Shown piece by piece: positions 27,577 through 36,127 of a stretch of DNA of 64,000 nt. Position 1 is the stretch's first letter, and every line of letters starts with the position of its first letter. The position numbers and the translations under genes are program-made. The stretch comes from Pseudomonas fulva. GTDB taxonomy: Bacteria > Pseudomonadota > Gammaproteobacteria > Pseudomonadales > Pseudomonadaceae. The notes beneath the pieces are model-generated. The model had not been told where the DNA came from. It was given only the letters and a program-made list of their open reading frames with translations, and did not search any database. The stretch spans positions 2,480,001 through 2,544,000 of the forward strand of contig NZ_CP082928.1 in NCBI RefSeq assembly GCF_023517795.1. Reading direction: 5' to 3'.

Positions 27577-28482
27577 ATGCTAGGTACGCTAGGGCGCCTC
27601 TCACTGCTGCTGGGACTCGCTGCGCTCGCTTCTCAGGCGAATGCGCTGACCGTCTACAAGTACACCGATGCCAATGGCGTGGTCACCTACAGTGACCAGG
27701 CGGCGCCCGGTGCGAAGGTGTTCGTGTTCAGCGACCGCATGGTCGAGAAGCTCGACAACCAGGTGAAGCTGGAAACCCGCAAGCACGCCGCCGGCGAGAC
27801 CCTGCTGGTGCGCAACGATCTGTATGCGCCGGTGCAGGTGGAGCTCAGGCTGGAGCAGCTGAGCAACGTCAGTGGTGCGCCGGGCAAACCGATCAACTGG
27901 GTCTTGCCGCCGCGCAGCGAGATCCGCCTGGCCACCCTGGCGCCGCTGGATCCTGCCAAGCCGCTGCGCTATACGCCGAAGCTCAATTACGCCCTCGGTG
28001 ACCCGCGGCTGTTGCCGATCAGGCAGGCCTATCCGCTGCCGTGGCGCGGCGGGCCGTTTCGTCTGACCCAGGGTGCCAATGGCCAGTACAGCCACTTCAC
28101 CCCCAAGGGCCGTTACGCCCTGGATATCGCCATGCCGGAAGGCACGCCGATCGTCGCGGCGCGCGCCGGCATGGTGGTCAAGACCGAGAACGACCAGAGT
28201 GGGCGTGGCACCAATCCCTCGGGCAACTTCGTGCGCATCCTGCATGACGACGGCACCATGGGTGTGTACCTGCACCTCATGCAGGGTTCGGTGAGCGTGC
28301 GCGAGGGGCAGCGTGTTGCGGTCGGCGCGCCGATCGGCCGCTCCGGCAATACCGGCAACAGCACCGGTCCGCACCTGCACTTCGTGGTACAGCGCAACGT
28401 GGGCATGGCGCTGGAGTCGATCCCCTTCGAGTTCGCCCAGCCGGTGGACAGCCTGCCCAATTTCGCCGTGGGTGGCGACTGA
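27577..28482 (+). CDS. M23 family metallopeptidase with DUF4124 domain
   Basis: A 301-residue secreted protein. A signal peptide ends near residue 24 (SQANA), then a DUF4124-type segment (LTVYKYTDANGVVTYSDQ) and a C-terminal LytM/M23 domain. The zinc ligands are visible as H and D in YSHFTPKGRYALDIAMPEG and as HLHF in TGPHLHFVVQ. It probably cleaves peptidoglycan peptides in the periplasm. The ATG at 27577 is chosen over a TTG seven codons upstream because it gives a clean signal peptide. Confidence 0.88.
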   Translation: MLGTLGRLSLLLGLAALASQANALTVYKYTDANGVVTYSDQAAPGAKVFVFSDRMVEKLDNQVKLETRKHAAGETLLVRNDLYAPVQVELRLEQLSNVSGAPGKPINWVLPPRSEIRLATLAPLDPAKPLRYTPKLNYALGDPRLLPIRQAYPLPWRGGPFRLTQGANGQYSHFTPKGRYALDIAMPEGTPIVAARAGMVVKTENDQSGRGTNPSGNFVRILHDDGTMGVYLHLMQGSVSVREGQRVAVGAPIGRSGNTGNSTGPHLHFVVQRNVGMALESIPFEFAQPVDSLPNFAVGGD

Positions 28483-28497
28483 AACCTTCTGCCTCGG

Positions 28498-29244
28498 CTA
28501 GCTGGCCGTGCTCAGGCGGCAACTCACCGCGCAGTGGTCGGATACGCCGGTGGTCAGCCTGGCGTCATCCAGGCGGTAGTTCGGCGTATGGAACAGCCCG
28601 TCGACCATGAACGGAATGTCGCCGGCGCGGTGCAGCGAGCCGTCGATGCTGCTGGTGTAATGCGCCGGTATCCCGTCGATGAAGTGTTCGGCGATCAGGT
28701 CGAAGGTGGCGCGCCCGCGCGGTGCGTTGAAGTCGCCGGTCAGCAGCAGCCCGCCTGCTGCTGTGGCTTGCGCCTGGGCCAGGGCGATCAGCTTGCCGGC
28801 GCTCTCGCGCTGGTACGGCGTGGAGCTGCCGAACGGGGTGACGTTGAGATGGGTGACGGCGACGCGGAAACCATCGACCGTGGCGCTGAGCATCACTTCG
28901 GCGATGCTCAGCGGGTCGGCCATGCGCTTGCCCTCGAGGGTGACGAAGGCCATCTCCTGAATGCGCTCGGGGCTGCCCGAGTAGTACTCGGCCTTCAGGT
29001 TCGCCAGGGCGCCACCGCGGGCCAGCATGCCGACGCCCACCACGTTGGCGGGGCCTTCCTCGGGGTAGCGGGCCATGGGGGCGAAGGCCATGGCGCCGCC
29101 CATCAGGGCTTCGAAGAAGGGGATGTCGCGCTCGCAGAGTTCCTGCAGGCAGAGCAGCTCCGGGCGCTCACGCTCGATAAAGGCGGCGACCCGCGACAGG
29201 TGTCTGGAACGTTCGATATTGATGGAGGCGATGCTGAGCGACAT
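28498..29244 (-). CDS. Endonuclease/exonuclease/phosphatase family protein, second
   Basis: A 248-residue EEP-fold hydrolase: IASINIERS at the N-terminus, LLCLQELCERD (metal Glu) near 34, AVTHLNV near 127, LTGDFNAPRG near 162 and VSDHCAVSCRL at the end (catalytic His). It lacks a signal peptide. It is convergent with the M23 peptidase gene (15 bp between stops). The start at 29244 matches the expected first strand; the longer frame upstream is proline-rich and unlikely to be translated. Confidence 0.8.
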   Translation of the reverse strand: MSLSIASINIERSRHLSRVAAFIERERPELLCLQELCERDIPFFEALMGGAMAFAPMARYPEEGPANVVGVGMLARGGALANLKAEYYSGSPERIQEMAFVTLEGKRMADPLSIAEVMLSATVDGFRVAVTHLNVTPFGSSTPYQRESAGKLIALAQAQATAAGGLLLTGDFNAPRGRATFDLIAEHFIDGIPAHYTSSIDGSLHRAGDIPFMVDGLFHTPNYRLDDARLTTGVSDHCAVSCRLSTAS

Positions 29245-29358
29245 GGGATCAGGGGGAGGCTGTGAGAGAGGCGTTGAAGGATTTCGTGGGCGCTGAAACG
29301 ATGGCGCAGTATACCCGACGCCTGGCACCCAGGGCCGGTCTGCCCGGTGCTGAATGCA

Positions 29359-29382
29359 AATCGCCCGGCAAGCCGGGCGATT
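29359..29382 (-). terminator. Hairpin after the outer-membrane protein gene
   Basis: AATCGCCCGGC and GCCGGGCGATT form an 11-bp perfect stem with a two-base loop, 18 bases downstream of the outer-membrane protein stop. The following T run is weak on the minus strand. Confidence 0.7.
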
Positions 29383-29399
29383 CGATTACGGCGGCGTGA

Positions 29400-30158
29400 T
29401 CAGAACGCCAGGCCGACCTTCAGGCCAACCTGTTCCTGCTTGAGCTTGCTGTTTTCCGCCAGCACGCTGTCACTGTCGATCTTGTAGTTGGTGCGGGTGT
29501 AGTAGAGGCTGGTGCTGATCGGCAGGTTGTTGATGCCCTTGTTCCACAGCACGGTCAGCTCGGCGTACGGGTTGGCCTTGTCCTTCAGGTCGACGGTGTC
29601 GCTGCCTTCGCCGCTGACTTTCAGCTCGGCTTCGGCGTCGAGCGAGTAGCGTGCGCCGGCCTCCAGGCGCACGGTGTAGTCCGGGGTCAGGTAGTTGTAG
29701 CCGACGCCCGCCTTGGCGAACGGTGCCTTGCTGGTCAGCTTGACGTTGGTGTCGAACGGGCCGACGTCGTCCTGCTCGATACGGCCCCAGTCGTAGCCAC
29801 CGCCGACGACGAAGTCGATGTAGTTGTTGGTGCTCAGCGCAGCGCGCAGGCCCAGGTCGATGTCGGCGCGGGCCGCCTTGTACTCGTCGTCGTCCTTCTC
29901 GCGGTACTGGCCTTCGATACCGGCCTGGTAGATGAAGCCCTCGTGACCCGTCAGTTTGTTGCCGAAGTTGTAGAACAGACCGCCCTGATTCAGACGCTCC
30001 TTGTCGCTTTCACCAAAGGTGCTCAATTTGTACTGGTTGTGCGAGCCGATCACACCGATGGTCGAAATCGGATCGGTGATCGAGTCGGCGTAGGCATGGG
30101 AAGCGCCGGCGAGGCACAGGGCGAGTAGGGTTTTCGAGGTGATTCCATTGATTTGCAT
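29400..30158 (-). CDS. Outer-membrane beta-barrel protein
   Basis: A 252-residue protein with a signal peptide (about residues 1-24, ending AYA) and alternating amphipathic strands with acidic turns (REKDDDEYKAARADIDLGL), ending in VGLKVGLAF, the terminal Phe expected by the BAM machinery. Length suggests an 8- to 12-strand barrel. No specific porin family was recognised. A perfect TGACCGATCGGTCA palindrome lies about 160 bases upstream of the start and may be an operator for it. Confidence 0.78.
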   Translation of the reverse strand: MQINGITSKTLLALCLAGASHAYADSITDPISTIGVIGSHNQYKLSTFGESDKERLNQGGLFYNFGNKLTGHEGFIYQAGIEGQYREKDDDEYKAARADIDLGLRAALSTNNYIDFVVGGGYDWGRIEQDDVGPFDTNVKLTSKAPFAKAGVGYNYLTPDYTVRLEAGARYSLDAEAELKVSGEGSDTVDLKDKANPYAELTVLWNKGINNLPISTSLYYTRTNYKIDSDSVLAENSKLKQEQVGLKVGLAF

Positions 30159-30316
30159 GGCTGAATCCTTGGCAGTCTGTTTAGGTGACGGCGTGCACCG
30201 ATCCCATCGATGCCCGCGGTGGACTGCCCGGCGCCAGGCGCCATTCGAGCAAGCCGACGAACGGTCGTAAGTGCTTGTCAGGCAAGGTGAGGGTGAGGCT
30301 GATCACCCGCAATAGA

Positions 30317-30330
30317 TGACCGATCGGTCA
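30317..30330. promoter_or_regulatory. Perfect 14-bp palindrome, TetR-type operator candidate
   Basis: TGACCGATCGGTCA is fully self-complementary and sits in the 235-bp gap upstream of the outer-membrane protein gene. ACCG-N2-CGGT symmetry is common among TetR-family operators. No TetR-family gene is present in this window, so the regulator would act in trans. Confidence 0.45.
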
Positions 30331-30393
30331 GGTTGCCAGCGCGGCACGATCGGCGGCTGGGCGGGTGCCCTCGCCGCCGCCCGCGCATTGGCC

Positions 30394-31734
30394 TCAGTCG
30401 AGCTTGATGACCTTGGCCAGGAGGATCTTCGGCCCTTTCATCTTCTTGACGATCAACCGCAGGCCGGCGACTTCCAGGGACTCCTCCTCCTCGGGCACCC
30501 GCTTGAGGGTTTCATAGATCAGGCCGGCAAGGGTCTCGGCCTCGATATGGTCGAGGTCGATGCCCAGCAGCCGCTCGAGCTTGAACAGCGGGGTGTCGCC
30601 ACGCACCAGCAGCTTGCCGGGCTGGTAGGCGAGGATGCCGCGTTCGGTCTTGCGGTGTTCGTCCTGGATGTCGCCGACCAGGGCTTCGAGCACGTCCTCC
30701 ATGGTCAGGTAGCCGATCACCTTGCCGTCGGCCTCTTCGACCAGGGCGAAATGCGCGCTGCCCTTGCGGAACTGCTCCAGCAGGTCGGACAGCGGCAGGT
30801 TGCGGCTGACCTTCTCGATCGGCCGCATCAGCTCGCCCAGGCGCAGGGTCGAGGGCAGCATTTCCAGCAATGACAGGTGCAGCAGCAGGTCCTTGATGTG
30901 CAGCACGCCGACGAACTCGCCCGCGGCTTCGTCGTAGATCGGGAAACGGCTGTACTTGTGGCGGCGGAACAGGCTGAACACCTCGTCCAGCGTGGCGTTG
31001 AGTTCCAGGTAGACGAGGTCTTCGCGGGAGTTCGCCCAGTCGACCACCTCCAGTTCGCCGAGCTCCACGGCAGAGGCGAGCACGCGCATGTCCTGGTCGC
31101 TCGGGTCGCTGGCACGGCTGGAATGCAGGATCAGCTTGAGCTCGTCGCGGCTGTAATGATGCTCGTGGTGGCCGGCTGGCTGATCCTGACCGGCAATGCG
31201 CAGGATGGCGTTGGCGCTGGCGTTGAGCAGGAAGATCGCCGGGTACATGGCCCAGTAGAACAGGTACAGCGGCGCCGCCGTCCACAGCGACAGCAGCTCC
31301 GGCTTGCGAATGGCCCAGGATTTGGGGGCCAGTTCGCCGATCACGATGTGCAGGTAGGAAATGATGAAGAACGCGGTGAAGAAGGCGATGCCGTGGATCA
31401 GCTTCTGCGATTCGATGCCGACCGAGGTCAGCAGCGGCTCGAGCAGGTGCGCGAAGGCCGGTTCACCCACCCAGCCCAGGCCCAGGGAGGCCAGGGTGAT
31501 ACCCAGCTGGCAGGCGGACAGGTAGGCATCGAGCTGGTTGTGCACGGTACGCAGGATGTGCCCGCGCCAGCCGTTCTTCTGGGCCAGGGCTTCGACCTTG
31601 GTGGCGCGCAGCTTGACCATGGCGAACTCGGCGGCCACGAAGAAGCCATTGAGCAGCACCAGAAACAGGGCGAACAGCACCAGGCCCATGTCCGCGAAAT
31701 AACTGGAGAAGGAGACGCTCGTAGAGGGATCCAT
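30394..31734 (-). CDS. CorC/HlyC (CNNM/CBS) family membrane protein
   Basis: A 446-residue protein with an N-terminal DUF21/CNNM membrane domain (about residues 10-205; start VLFALFLVLLNGFFVAAEFAMVKL is diagnostic). Two CBS modules follow (about 225-350; YSRFPIYDEAAGEFVGVLHIKD) and then a C-terminal CorC/HlyC domain ending in the EEESLEVAGLRLIVKKMKG stretch. Members affect magnesium or cobalt efflux; the old name hemolysin is misleading. It lies downstream of phoR on the same strand, separated by a 280-bp structured repeat. Confidence 0.9.
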   Translation of the reverse strand: MDPSTSVSFSSYFADMGLVLFALFLVLLNGFFVAAEFAMVKLRATKVEALAQKNGWRGHILRTVHNQLDAYLSACQLGITLASLGLGWVGEPAFAHLLEPLLTSVGIESQKLIHGIAFFTAFFIISYLHIVIGELAPKSWAIRKPELLSLWTAAPLYLFYWAMYPAIFLLNASANAILRIAGQDQPAGHHEHHYSRDELKLILHSSRASDPSDQDMRVLASAVELGELEVVDWANSREDLVYLELNATLDEVFSLFRRHKYSRFPIYDEAAGEFVGVLHIKDLLLHLSLLEMLPSTLRLGELMRPIEKVSRNLPLSDLLEQFRKGSAHFALVEEADGKVIGYLTMEDVLEALVGDIQDEHRKTERGILAYQPGKLLVRGDTPLFKLERLLGIDLDHIEAETLAGLIYETLKRVPEEEESLEVAGLRLIVKKMKGPKILLAKVIKLD

Positions 31735-31801
31735 AAGGGGTTCGTGTGACCGGATGTTGCTAAAGGGTGGGGCCTGGGCGAGCGCTTTGCAATAGGCTCT
31801 A

Positions 31802-32080
31802 GGGTCTGTTGACGTTTCAGCGCGAGCCGCGTTGCTGCAAGAAATCTCGCCAGGCCGGGCGGCGATCCGCTAGGCGGAGGACGCAGGGAATGGTGTTCCC
31901 TTGCCAAGTCCTCCAACAACGCATGGCGAGATTTCTCGTGCAACCCGTAGGGCCGGGCCCGTTTTGTCGCGATGCGGCGTTTCTCGCCGGCTCATTTAGC
32001 TAGCTAAACTTCGCGGCTCGTGCCTTGCCTCGCGACAAAACGGGCTCCGGCGCGGCCGTGCATGAAACGTCAACAGGCCC
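31802..32080. repeat. Structured intergenic repeat C (nested inverted repeats)
   Basis: Ends are GGGTCTGTTGACGTTTCA (31802-31819) and its complement TGAAACGTCAACAGGCCC (32063-32080), differing at one base. Inside are a near-perfect 21-base arm pair (31832-31852 with 31924-31944) and a perfect 16-bp pair (GCCCGTTTTGTCGCGA 31957-31972 with 32030-32045) enclosing a TTTAGCTAGCTAAA palindrome (31995-32008). The right end is 3 bp from the phoR stop codon. The core GCTCATTTA-N6-TAAACTTCGCG is shared with repeats A and B. Confidence 0.85.
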
Positions 32081-32083
32081 TAT

Positions 32084-33391
32084 TCAGCGGGTTGGCGCGG
32101 CGATCTGCGCCGGCTGGAAATGGCAGGTGAACAGGCTGCCCTTGCCGATCACGCTGGTGATCTCCAGCCCACCGCGGTGGCGCAGCAGCACGTGTTTGAC
32201 GATGGCCAGGCCCAGGCCCGTGCCGCCGGTGTGGCTGGCGCGGCTGGAGTCGACCCGGTAGAAACGCTCGGTCAGGCGCGGCAGGTGCTTGGCCTCGATA
32301 CCGGGGCCGGTGTCCTGCACCGACAGGTGCGCGCCCTGTGCGTCCTGCCACCAGCGAATGCGGATCTCGCCGTCGGGCTGGGTGTACTTCACGGCGTTGA
32401 ACACCAGGTTGGAAAACGCGCTGCGCAGCTCCGACTCGCTGCCCTTGAGCCTGAGGCCGGCGTCGGCTTCCAGGCTGATGCGGTGGTTGCGTTCGGCAGA
32501 CAGCGCCAGGGCATCGTTGCGGATGGTCTGCAGCAGCAGGTCGACCGCCACCGGGTGGTTGTCGGAGGGGTAATCGGTGGCTTCCAGCTTGGCCAGCAGC
32601 AGCAGGTCGTTGAGCAGGCCCTGCATGCGCGCGCCTTGCTGCTGCATCTGCTGCAGGGCGCGGCGCCAGCGCGGGTTGATCTCGTCGACGTTGTCCTGCA
32701 GGGTTTCCAGGTAGCCGGAAATCACCGTCAGCGGCGTGCGCAGTTCGTGGGAAACGTTGGCGACGAAGTCCTTGCGCATCTGCTCCAGCTGGTGGAGGCG
32801 GGTGACGTCGCGCACCAGCATCAGGTGCTCCTGATTACCGTAGCGGGTGATGTTGAGCTGCAGCTGCTTGCGCGGGTTGACCGGCGAGGGCAGGTCGAGG
32901 GGCTCGAGGAAATTGCCGCGCTCGAAGTAATCCTTGAAGCGTGGGTCGCGCACCAGGTTGGTAATCGACTGGCCGCTGTCCTGGGGCGTCTTCAGGCCCA
33001 GCAGGGTTTCCGACGCCTTGTTCCACCACTCCAGGTTGCCGTGACTGTCGAGCATGATCACCGCGTCACGCAGTGCCGCGGTGGACTCCTGCACGCGGTC
33101 GATCACCGCCTGCAGGCGGCCGCGGGCGCGCTGGTTGCGGCGCTGCAGGTGGTAGATGCTGTCGAACACCTCGCCCCACAGGCCGTAGCCGTCGGGTGGT
33201 GGTTCGTCGGGCTGGTGATCCTTGAGCCAGGCATGCAGGCGCAGCAACTGGCTGAGGTTCCACAGCAGGTGGGCGGCCAGGCCAATGGCGATGGCCCAGG
33301 CATATTCGCCGGTGATCACGCCAGCGGCCAGGCAGGCCGCGATCAGCAGTACAAGGCGGCGGGTTATGGCGCCACGCCAGTTGCTCGTCAC
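32084..33391 (-). CDS. phoR: Phosphate regulon sensor histidine kinase PhoR
   Basis: A 435-residue inner-membrane kinase. Two membrane segments near residues 10-45 have little periplasmic loop, as in PhoR. A PAS domain (about 100-190, AVIMLDSHGNLEWWNKAS) precedes the HisKA helix with the phosphorylated His in NVSHELRTPL (near 213). The ATPase domain follows with N (NLVFNAVKY), G1 (DTGPGI) and G2 (GTGLGLAIVKH) boxes. It phosphorylates PhoB when phosphate is limiting. It lies 51 bp after phoB, transcribed together; repeat C starts just after its stop. Confidence 0.95.
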   Translation of the reverse strand: MTSNWRGAITRRLVLLIAACLAAGVITGEYAWAIAIGLAAHLLWNLSQLLRLHAWLKDHQPDEPPPDGYGLWGEVFDSIYHLQRRNQRARGRLQAVIDRVQESTAALRDAVIMLDSHGNLEWWNKASETLLGLKTPQDSGQSITNLVRDPRFKDYFERGNFLEPLDLPSPVNPRKQLQLNITRYGNQEHLMLVRDVTRLHQLEQMRKDFVANVSHELRTPLTVISGYLETLQDNVDEINPRWRRALQQMQQQGARMQGLLNDLLLLAKLEATDYPSDNHPVAVDLLLQTIRNDALALSAERNHRISLEADAGLRLKGSESELRSAFSNLVFNAVKYTQPDGEIRIRWWQDAQGAHLSVQDTGPGIEAKHLPRLTERFYRVDSSRASHTGGTGLGLAIVKHVLLRHRGGLEITSVIGKGSLFTCHFQPAQIAAPTR

Positions 33392-33442
33392 GTTTCGCTC
33401 ATCCGCCAGCCAATCCCTGTCGTGGTGAAATCAGGCTATCGC

Positions 33443-34132
33443 TCAGCCCTTGGTGGAGAAACGATAACCGGTGCCGCGTACCGTCTGCACCAGATTTTCA
33501 TAGGCCTCGCCCAACGCCTTGCGCAGGCGACGGATATGCACGTCGACGGTACGCTCCTCGACATAGACGTTGCCGCCCCAGACCTGGTCGAGCAGCTGGC
33601 CGCGGGTGTAGGCGCGTTCCTGGTGGGTCATGAAGAACTGCAACAGGCGGTATTCGGTGGGGCCCATTTCGGCCGGCTTGCCGTCGATGGTCACGCGGTG
33701 GCTGATCGGGTCGAGCAGCAGGCCGCCCACTTCGATCGGGCCTTCGCTGTCGCTCGGGCCGGCGCGGCGCAGCACGGCCTTGAGGCGGGCGACCAGCTCG
33801 CGTGGCGAGAACGGCTTGGTGATGTAGTCGTCGGCGCCGACTTCCAGGCCCTGGATCTTGTTGTCCTCTTCGCCCTTGGCGGTGAGCATGATGATCGGAA
33901 TGTCGCCGGTCAGCTCGTCGCGCTTCAGGCGCCGGGCCAGCTCGATACCGGAGGTGCCGGGCAACATCCAGTCGAGCAGGATCAGGTCGGGCTTGCGGTC
34001 GACGATGATGGCGTGGGCCTGCCCGGTGTTTTCCGCTTCCAGGCACTCGTACCCGGCCATTTCCAGCGCCACCACGATCATCTCGCGGATCGGCGCTTCG
34101 TCGTCGACGATCAGGATGTTCTTGCCAACCAT
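33443..34132 (-). CDS. phoB: Phosphate regulon response regulator PhoB
   Basis: A 229-residue OmpR-class regulator. The receiver has the acidic pair in IVDDEAPI, the phosphorylated Asp in [10 protein letters not shown] (near residue 54) and the conserved Lys in ITKPFSP (near 106). The winged-helix domain (from about 130) contains the [14 protein letters not shown] and [12 protein letters not shown] recognition region. It activates phosphate-scavenging genes through Pho boxes, one of which lies upstream of this gene, giving autoregulation. Confidence 0.96.
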   Translation of the reverse strand: MVGKNILIVDDEAPIREMIVVALEMAGYECLEAENTGQAHAIIVDRKPDLILLDWMLPGTSGIELARRLKRDELTGDIPIIMLTAKGEEDNKIQGLEVGADDYITKPFSPRELVARLKAVLRRAGPSDSEGPIEVGGLLLDPISHRVTIDGKPAEMGPTEYRLLQFFMTHQERAYTRGQLLDQVWGGNVYVEERTVDVHIRRLRKALGEAYENLVQTVRGTGYRFSTKG

Positions 34133-34185
34133 GGGTTGAGCCTCGGTTCATTCAACTGTCATGCGGCGCATTAGATAACGGAATT

Positions 34186-34203
34186 ATTGCAGCGATATGA
34201 CAG
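34186..34203 (-). promoter_or_regulatory. Pho box upstream of phoB
   Basis: On the minus strand CTGTCATATCGCTGCAAT shows two 7-bp direct repeats (CTGTCAT and CTGCAAT) separated by four bases, the layout of a PhoB-binding Pho box. It lies about 54 bases before the phoB ATG, between ubiA and phoB, and implies positive autoregulation. Confidence 0.8.
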
Positions 34204-34233
34204 CCGTGCGGCAGGCGCCTCGCGCGGCCACTC

Positions 34234-35124
34234 TCAGCGCATGGCGTAATCCAGCACGATGCCGAGGAAGATCGCCAGGCCCGCCCAGTGGTTGTGCAGA
34301 AAGGCCCGGAAGCAGATCAGCGGCTCGCGCTGGCGGGTAGTGCGAAATTCCCAGGCGAAGCAGCCGGCGGCCACCAGCAGGCCTAGATGGAAGTAAAGGC
34401 CCAGCTCGAAGCGCGCGCCAGCCAGCAGCAGGCACAGCAGGGCCAGGCCCTGCAGGCCGAGAATGATCACCCGGTCGGCATCGCCGAACAGGATCGCGGT
34501 GGATTTCACGCCGATCTTCAGGTCGTCCTCGCGGTCGGCCATGGCGTAGTAGGTGTCGTAGGCCACGGTCCATATCACGTTGGCCAGCAGCAGCAGCCAG
34601 GCCGCCGCCGGCAGCTCGCCGGTCTCGGCGGTGAAGGCCATCGGCATGCCCCAGGAGAACGCGGTGCCGAGCACCACCTGGGGGTAATAGGTGTAGCGCT
34701 TCATGAACGGATACAGCGCCGCCACGGCCAGGGCGCCGAACGACAGCCATACGGTGGTGGCGTTGGTCAGCAGCACCAGGGCGAAACTGAGGGCCACCAG
34801 CACGGCGAAGAGGATCAGCGCTTCGCGCGCGGTGACCTTGCCGCTGGCCAGCGGGCGGGCCTTGGTGCGGCTGACGTGGCCGTCGAAATGGCGATCGGCG
34901 TAATCGTTGATCACGCAGCCGGCGGCGCGCATCAGCACCACGCCGGTCACGAAGATCAGCAGATTCTTGATGCTTGGCACGCCTTCGGCGGCGATCCACA
35001 GCGCCCACAGCGTCGGCCACAGCAGCAGGTAGATGCCGATGGGTTTGTCCATGCGCGTCAACTGCAGGAAATCCCAGGTGCGTGGGTGCAGGCGATTGAG
35101 CGATTGCAGCAGACGGATGTACAT
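34234..35124 (-). CDS. ubiA: 4-hydroxybenzoate octaprenyltransferase
   Basis: A 296-residue inner-membrane prenyltransferase that attaches the polyprenyl tail to 4-hydroxybenzoate in ubiquinone synthesis. It has about eight helices and the two Asp-rich magnesium/diphosphate motifs: NDYADRHFD (near residue 73) and [12 protein letters not shown] (near 193). The start at 35124 has AGGAGAACCGCCCG just upstream and gives the family-typical N-terminus; a longer frame would run through ubiC. It follows ubiC on the same strand, so consecutive pathway enzymes are co-transcribed. Confidence 0.95.
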   Translation of the reverse strand: MYIRLLQSLNRLHPRTWDFLQLTRMDKPIGIYLLLWPTLWALWIAAEGVPSIKNLLIFVTGVVLMRAAGCVINDYADRHFDGHVSRTKARPLASGKVTAREALILFAVLVALSFALVLLTNATTVWLSFGALAVAALYPFMKRYTYYPQVVLGTAFSWGMPMAFTAETGELPAAAWLLLLANVIWTVAYDTYYAMADREDDLKIGVKSTAILFGDADRVIILGLQGLALLCLLLAGARFELGLYFHLGLLVAAGCFAWEFRTTRQREPLICFRAFLHNHWAGLAIFLGIVLDYAMR

Positions 35125-35179
35125 CGGGCGGTTCTCCTGGCGCGGTGCGCGGATTATACGGCGCCGCGCCGGTGGGGGG

Positions 35180-35722
35180 TCAGCGGCTCGCCGCGGGCCA
35201 GAAGTCGGGCAGGAAGACCTCGGCGACCAGCACGGCCAGCGGGCCGCGACGAAAGCACGAGCGGCGGGCCCACAAACCGTCCTGCCGGGCTTCTGCCGGC
35301 AGCCAGGCACCAGGGTAGCGGCAGACCTGCAGTTCGCCGCGGGCGAAGGCCTGGTCACTGAACAACAGCTCACCCAGGGAGCGGCTGCCCAGTTGCTGAA
35401 GATCCAGGCCCGAGCCGTCCAGCGCCTGGCGGGCGGCCACACTGCGGGCGAACACCCAGGGCTGGCCATTGCCGCGCAGGTAGACCTCGCGCACCCAGCC
35501 AAGGCTGCCCGGCGGCACGCCCAGCGCCGCGCACTCGTCGTCACGCAGCAGCAGCCAACCTTCGCGCAGCGGCGTGACGCTGAAACCGCCCGCCGACAGT
35601 TCGGTCAACCGCCGGGTGAGGGATTGTTCGTTGAACAGCCAGTCGCAAACGTTGGCCGAGGGCACGCTGGGTAGCAGGTCGCGGGTGAGCCAGGTGGGTG
35701 TCTGGAAGGCAGGACGGGGCAC
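35180..35722 (-). CDS. ubiC: Chorismate lyase
   Basis: A 180-residue enzyme that converts chorismate to 4-hydroxybenzoate plus pyruvate, the first committed step of ubiquinone synthesis. Conserved features include the TRRLTEL segment, [18 protein letters not shown] (active-site Arg near residue 78) and LGELLFSD near the centre, with a final Glu in AEVFLPDFW. It starts with GTG at 35722. It precedes ubiA by 55 bp on the same strand. Confidence 0.92.
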   Translation of the reverse strand: MPRPAFQTPTWLTRDLLPSVPSANVCDWLFNEQSLTRRLTELSAGGFSVTPLREGWLLLRDDECAALGVPPGSLGWVREVYLRGNGQPWVFARSVAARQALDGSGLDLQQLGSRSLGELLFSDQAFARGELQVCRYPGAWLPAEARQDGLWARRSCFRRGPLAVLVAEVFLPDFWPAASR

Positions 35723-35865
35723 GGTGCAGGTTCGCGATGGGGCGGAGCGCGGAGTCTACCATGGGCGTTGCGGGCCCTCGGCATTCGTCGCGCCCGCTTG
35801 GCGATAGCGCGGCATTTGCGGTAGCGTGCCCGCGCAATAACCGTGAGTAGCGCCGGAGAGCCTGT

Positions 35866-36033
35866 ATGAAGAAGTGGCAATGTGTGGTCTGCGGACTGAT
35901 CTATGACGAGCGCGAGGGCTGGCCGGATGACGGCATCGTGCCGGGCACCCGCTGGGAAGATGTGCCCGAGGATTGGCTGTGCCCCGACTGTGGCGTGGGC
36001 AAGATGGACTTCGAGATGATCGAAATCAACTGA
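35866..36033 (+). CDS. rubA: Rubredoxin
   Basis: A 55-residue iron-sulfur-free Fe(SCys)4 electron carrier. The two binding loops are CVVCG (residues 6-10) and CPDCG (residues 39-43), with the classic [20 protein letters not shown] between them. In pseudomonads it carries electrons from rubredoxin reductase, encoded 95 bp downstream, to alkane hydroxylases or oxidative-stress partners. P. aeruginosa has two tandem rubredoxin genes at this place (from memory); only one is present here. CGCCGGAGAG precedes the ATG. Confidence 0.95.
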   Translation: MKKWQCVVCGLIYDEREGWPDDGIVPGTRWEDVPEDWLCPDCGVGKMDFEMIEIN

Positions 36034-36127
36034 GAAATCGCTCGAAGCTCGCTGCGCGTCGGCCCTGCTGCGTTGGCACGGCGCTGGCTCGCGAAGCGTT
36101 GAACATTCTTGAGGAAAGGAACGAGCA

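Noticed and set aside
31802..32080. Repeat C as an insertion-sequence remnant
   Set aside because: No transposase fragment in any frame and no target-site duplication seen; the nested arms fit a structured repeat better.
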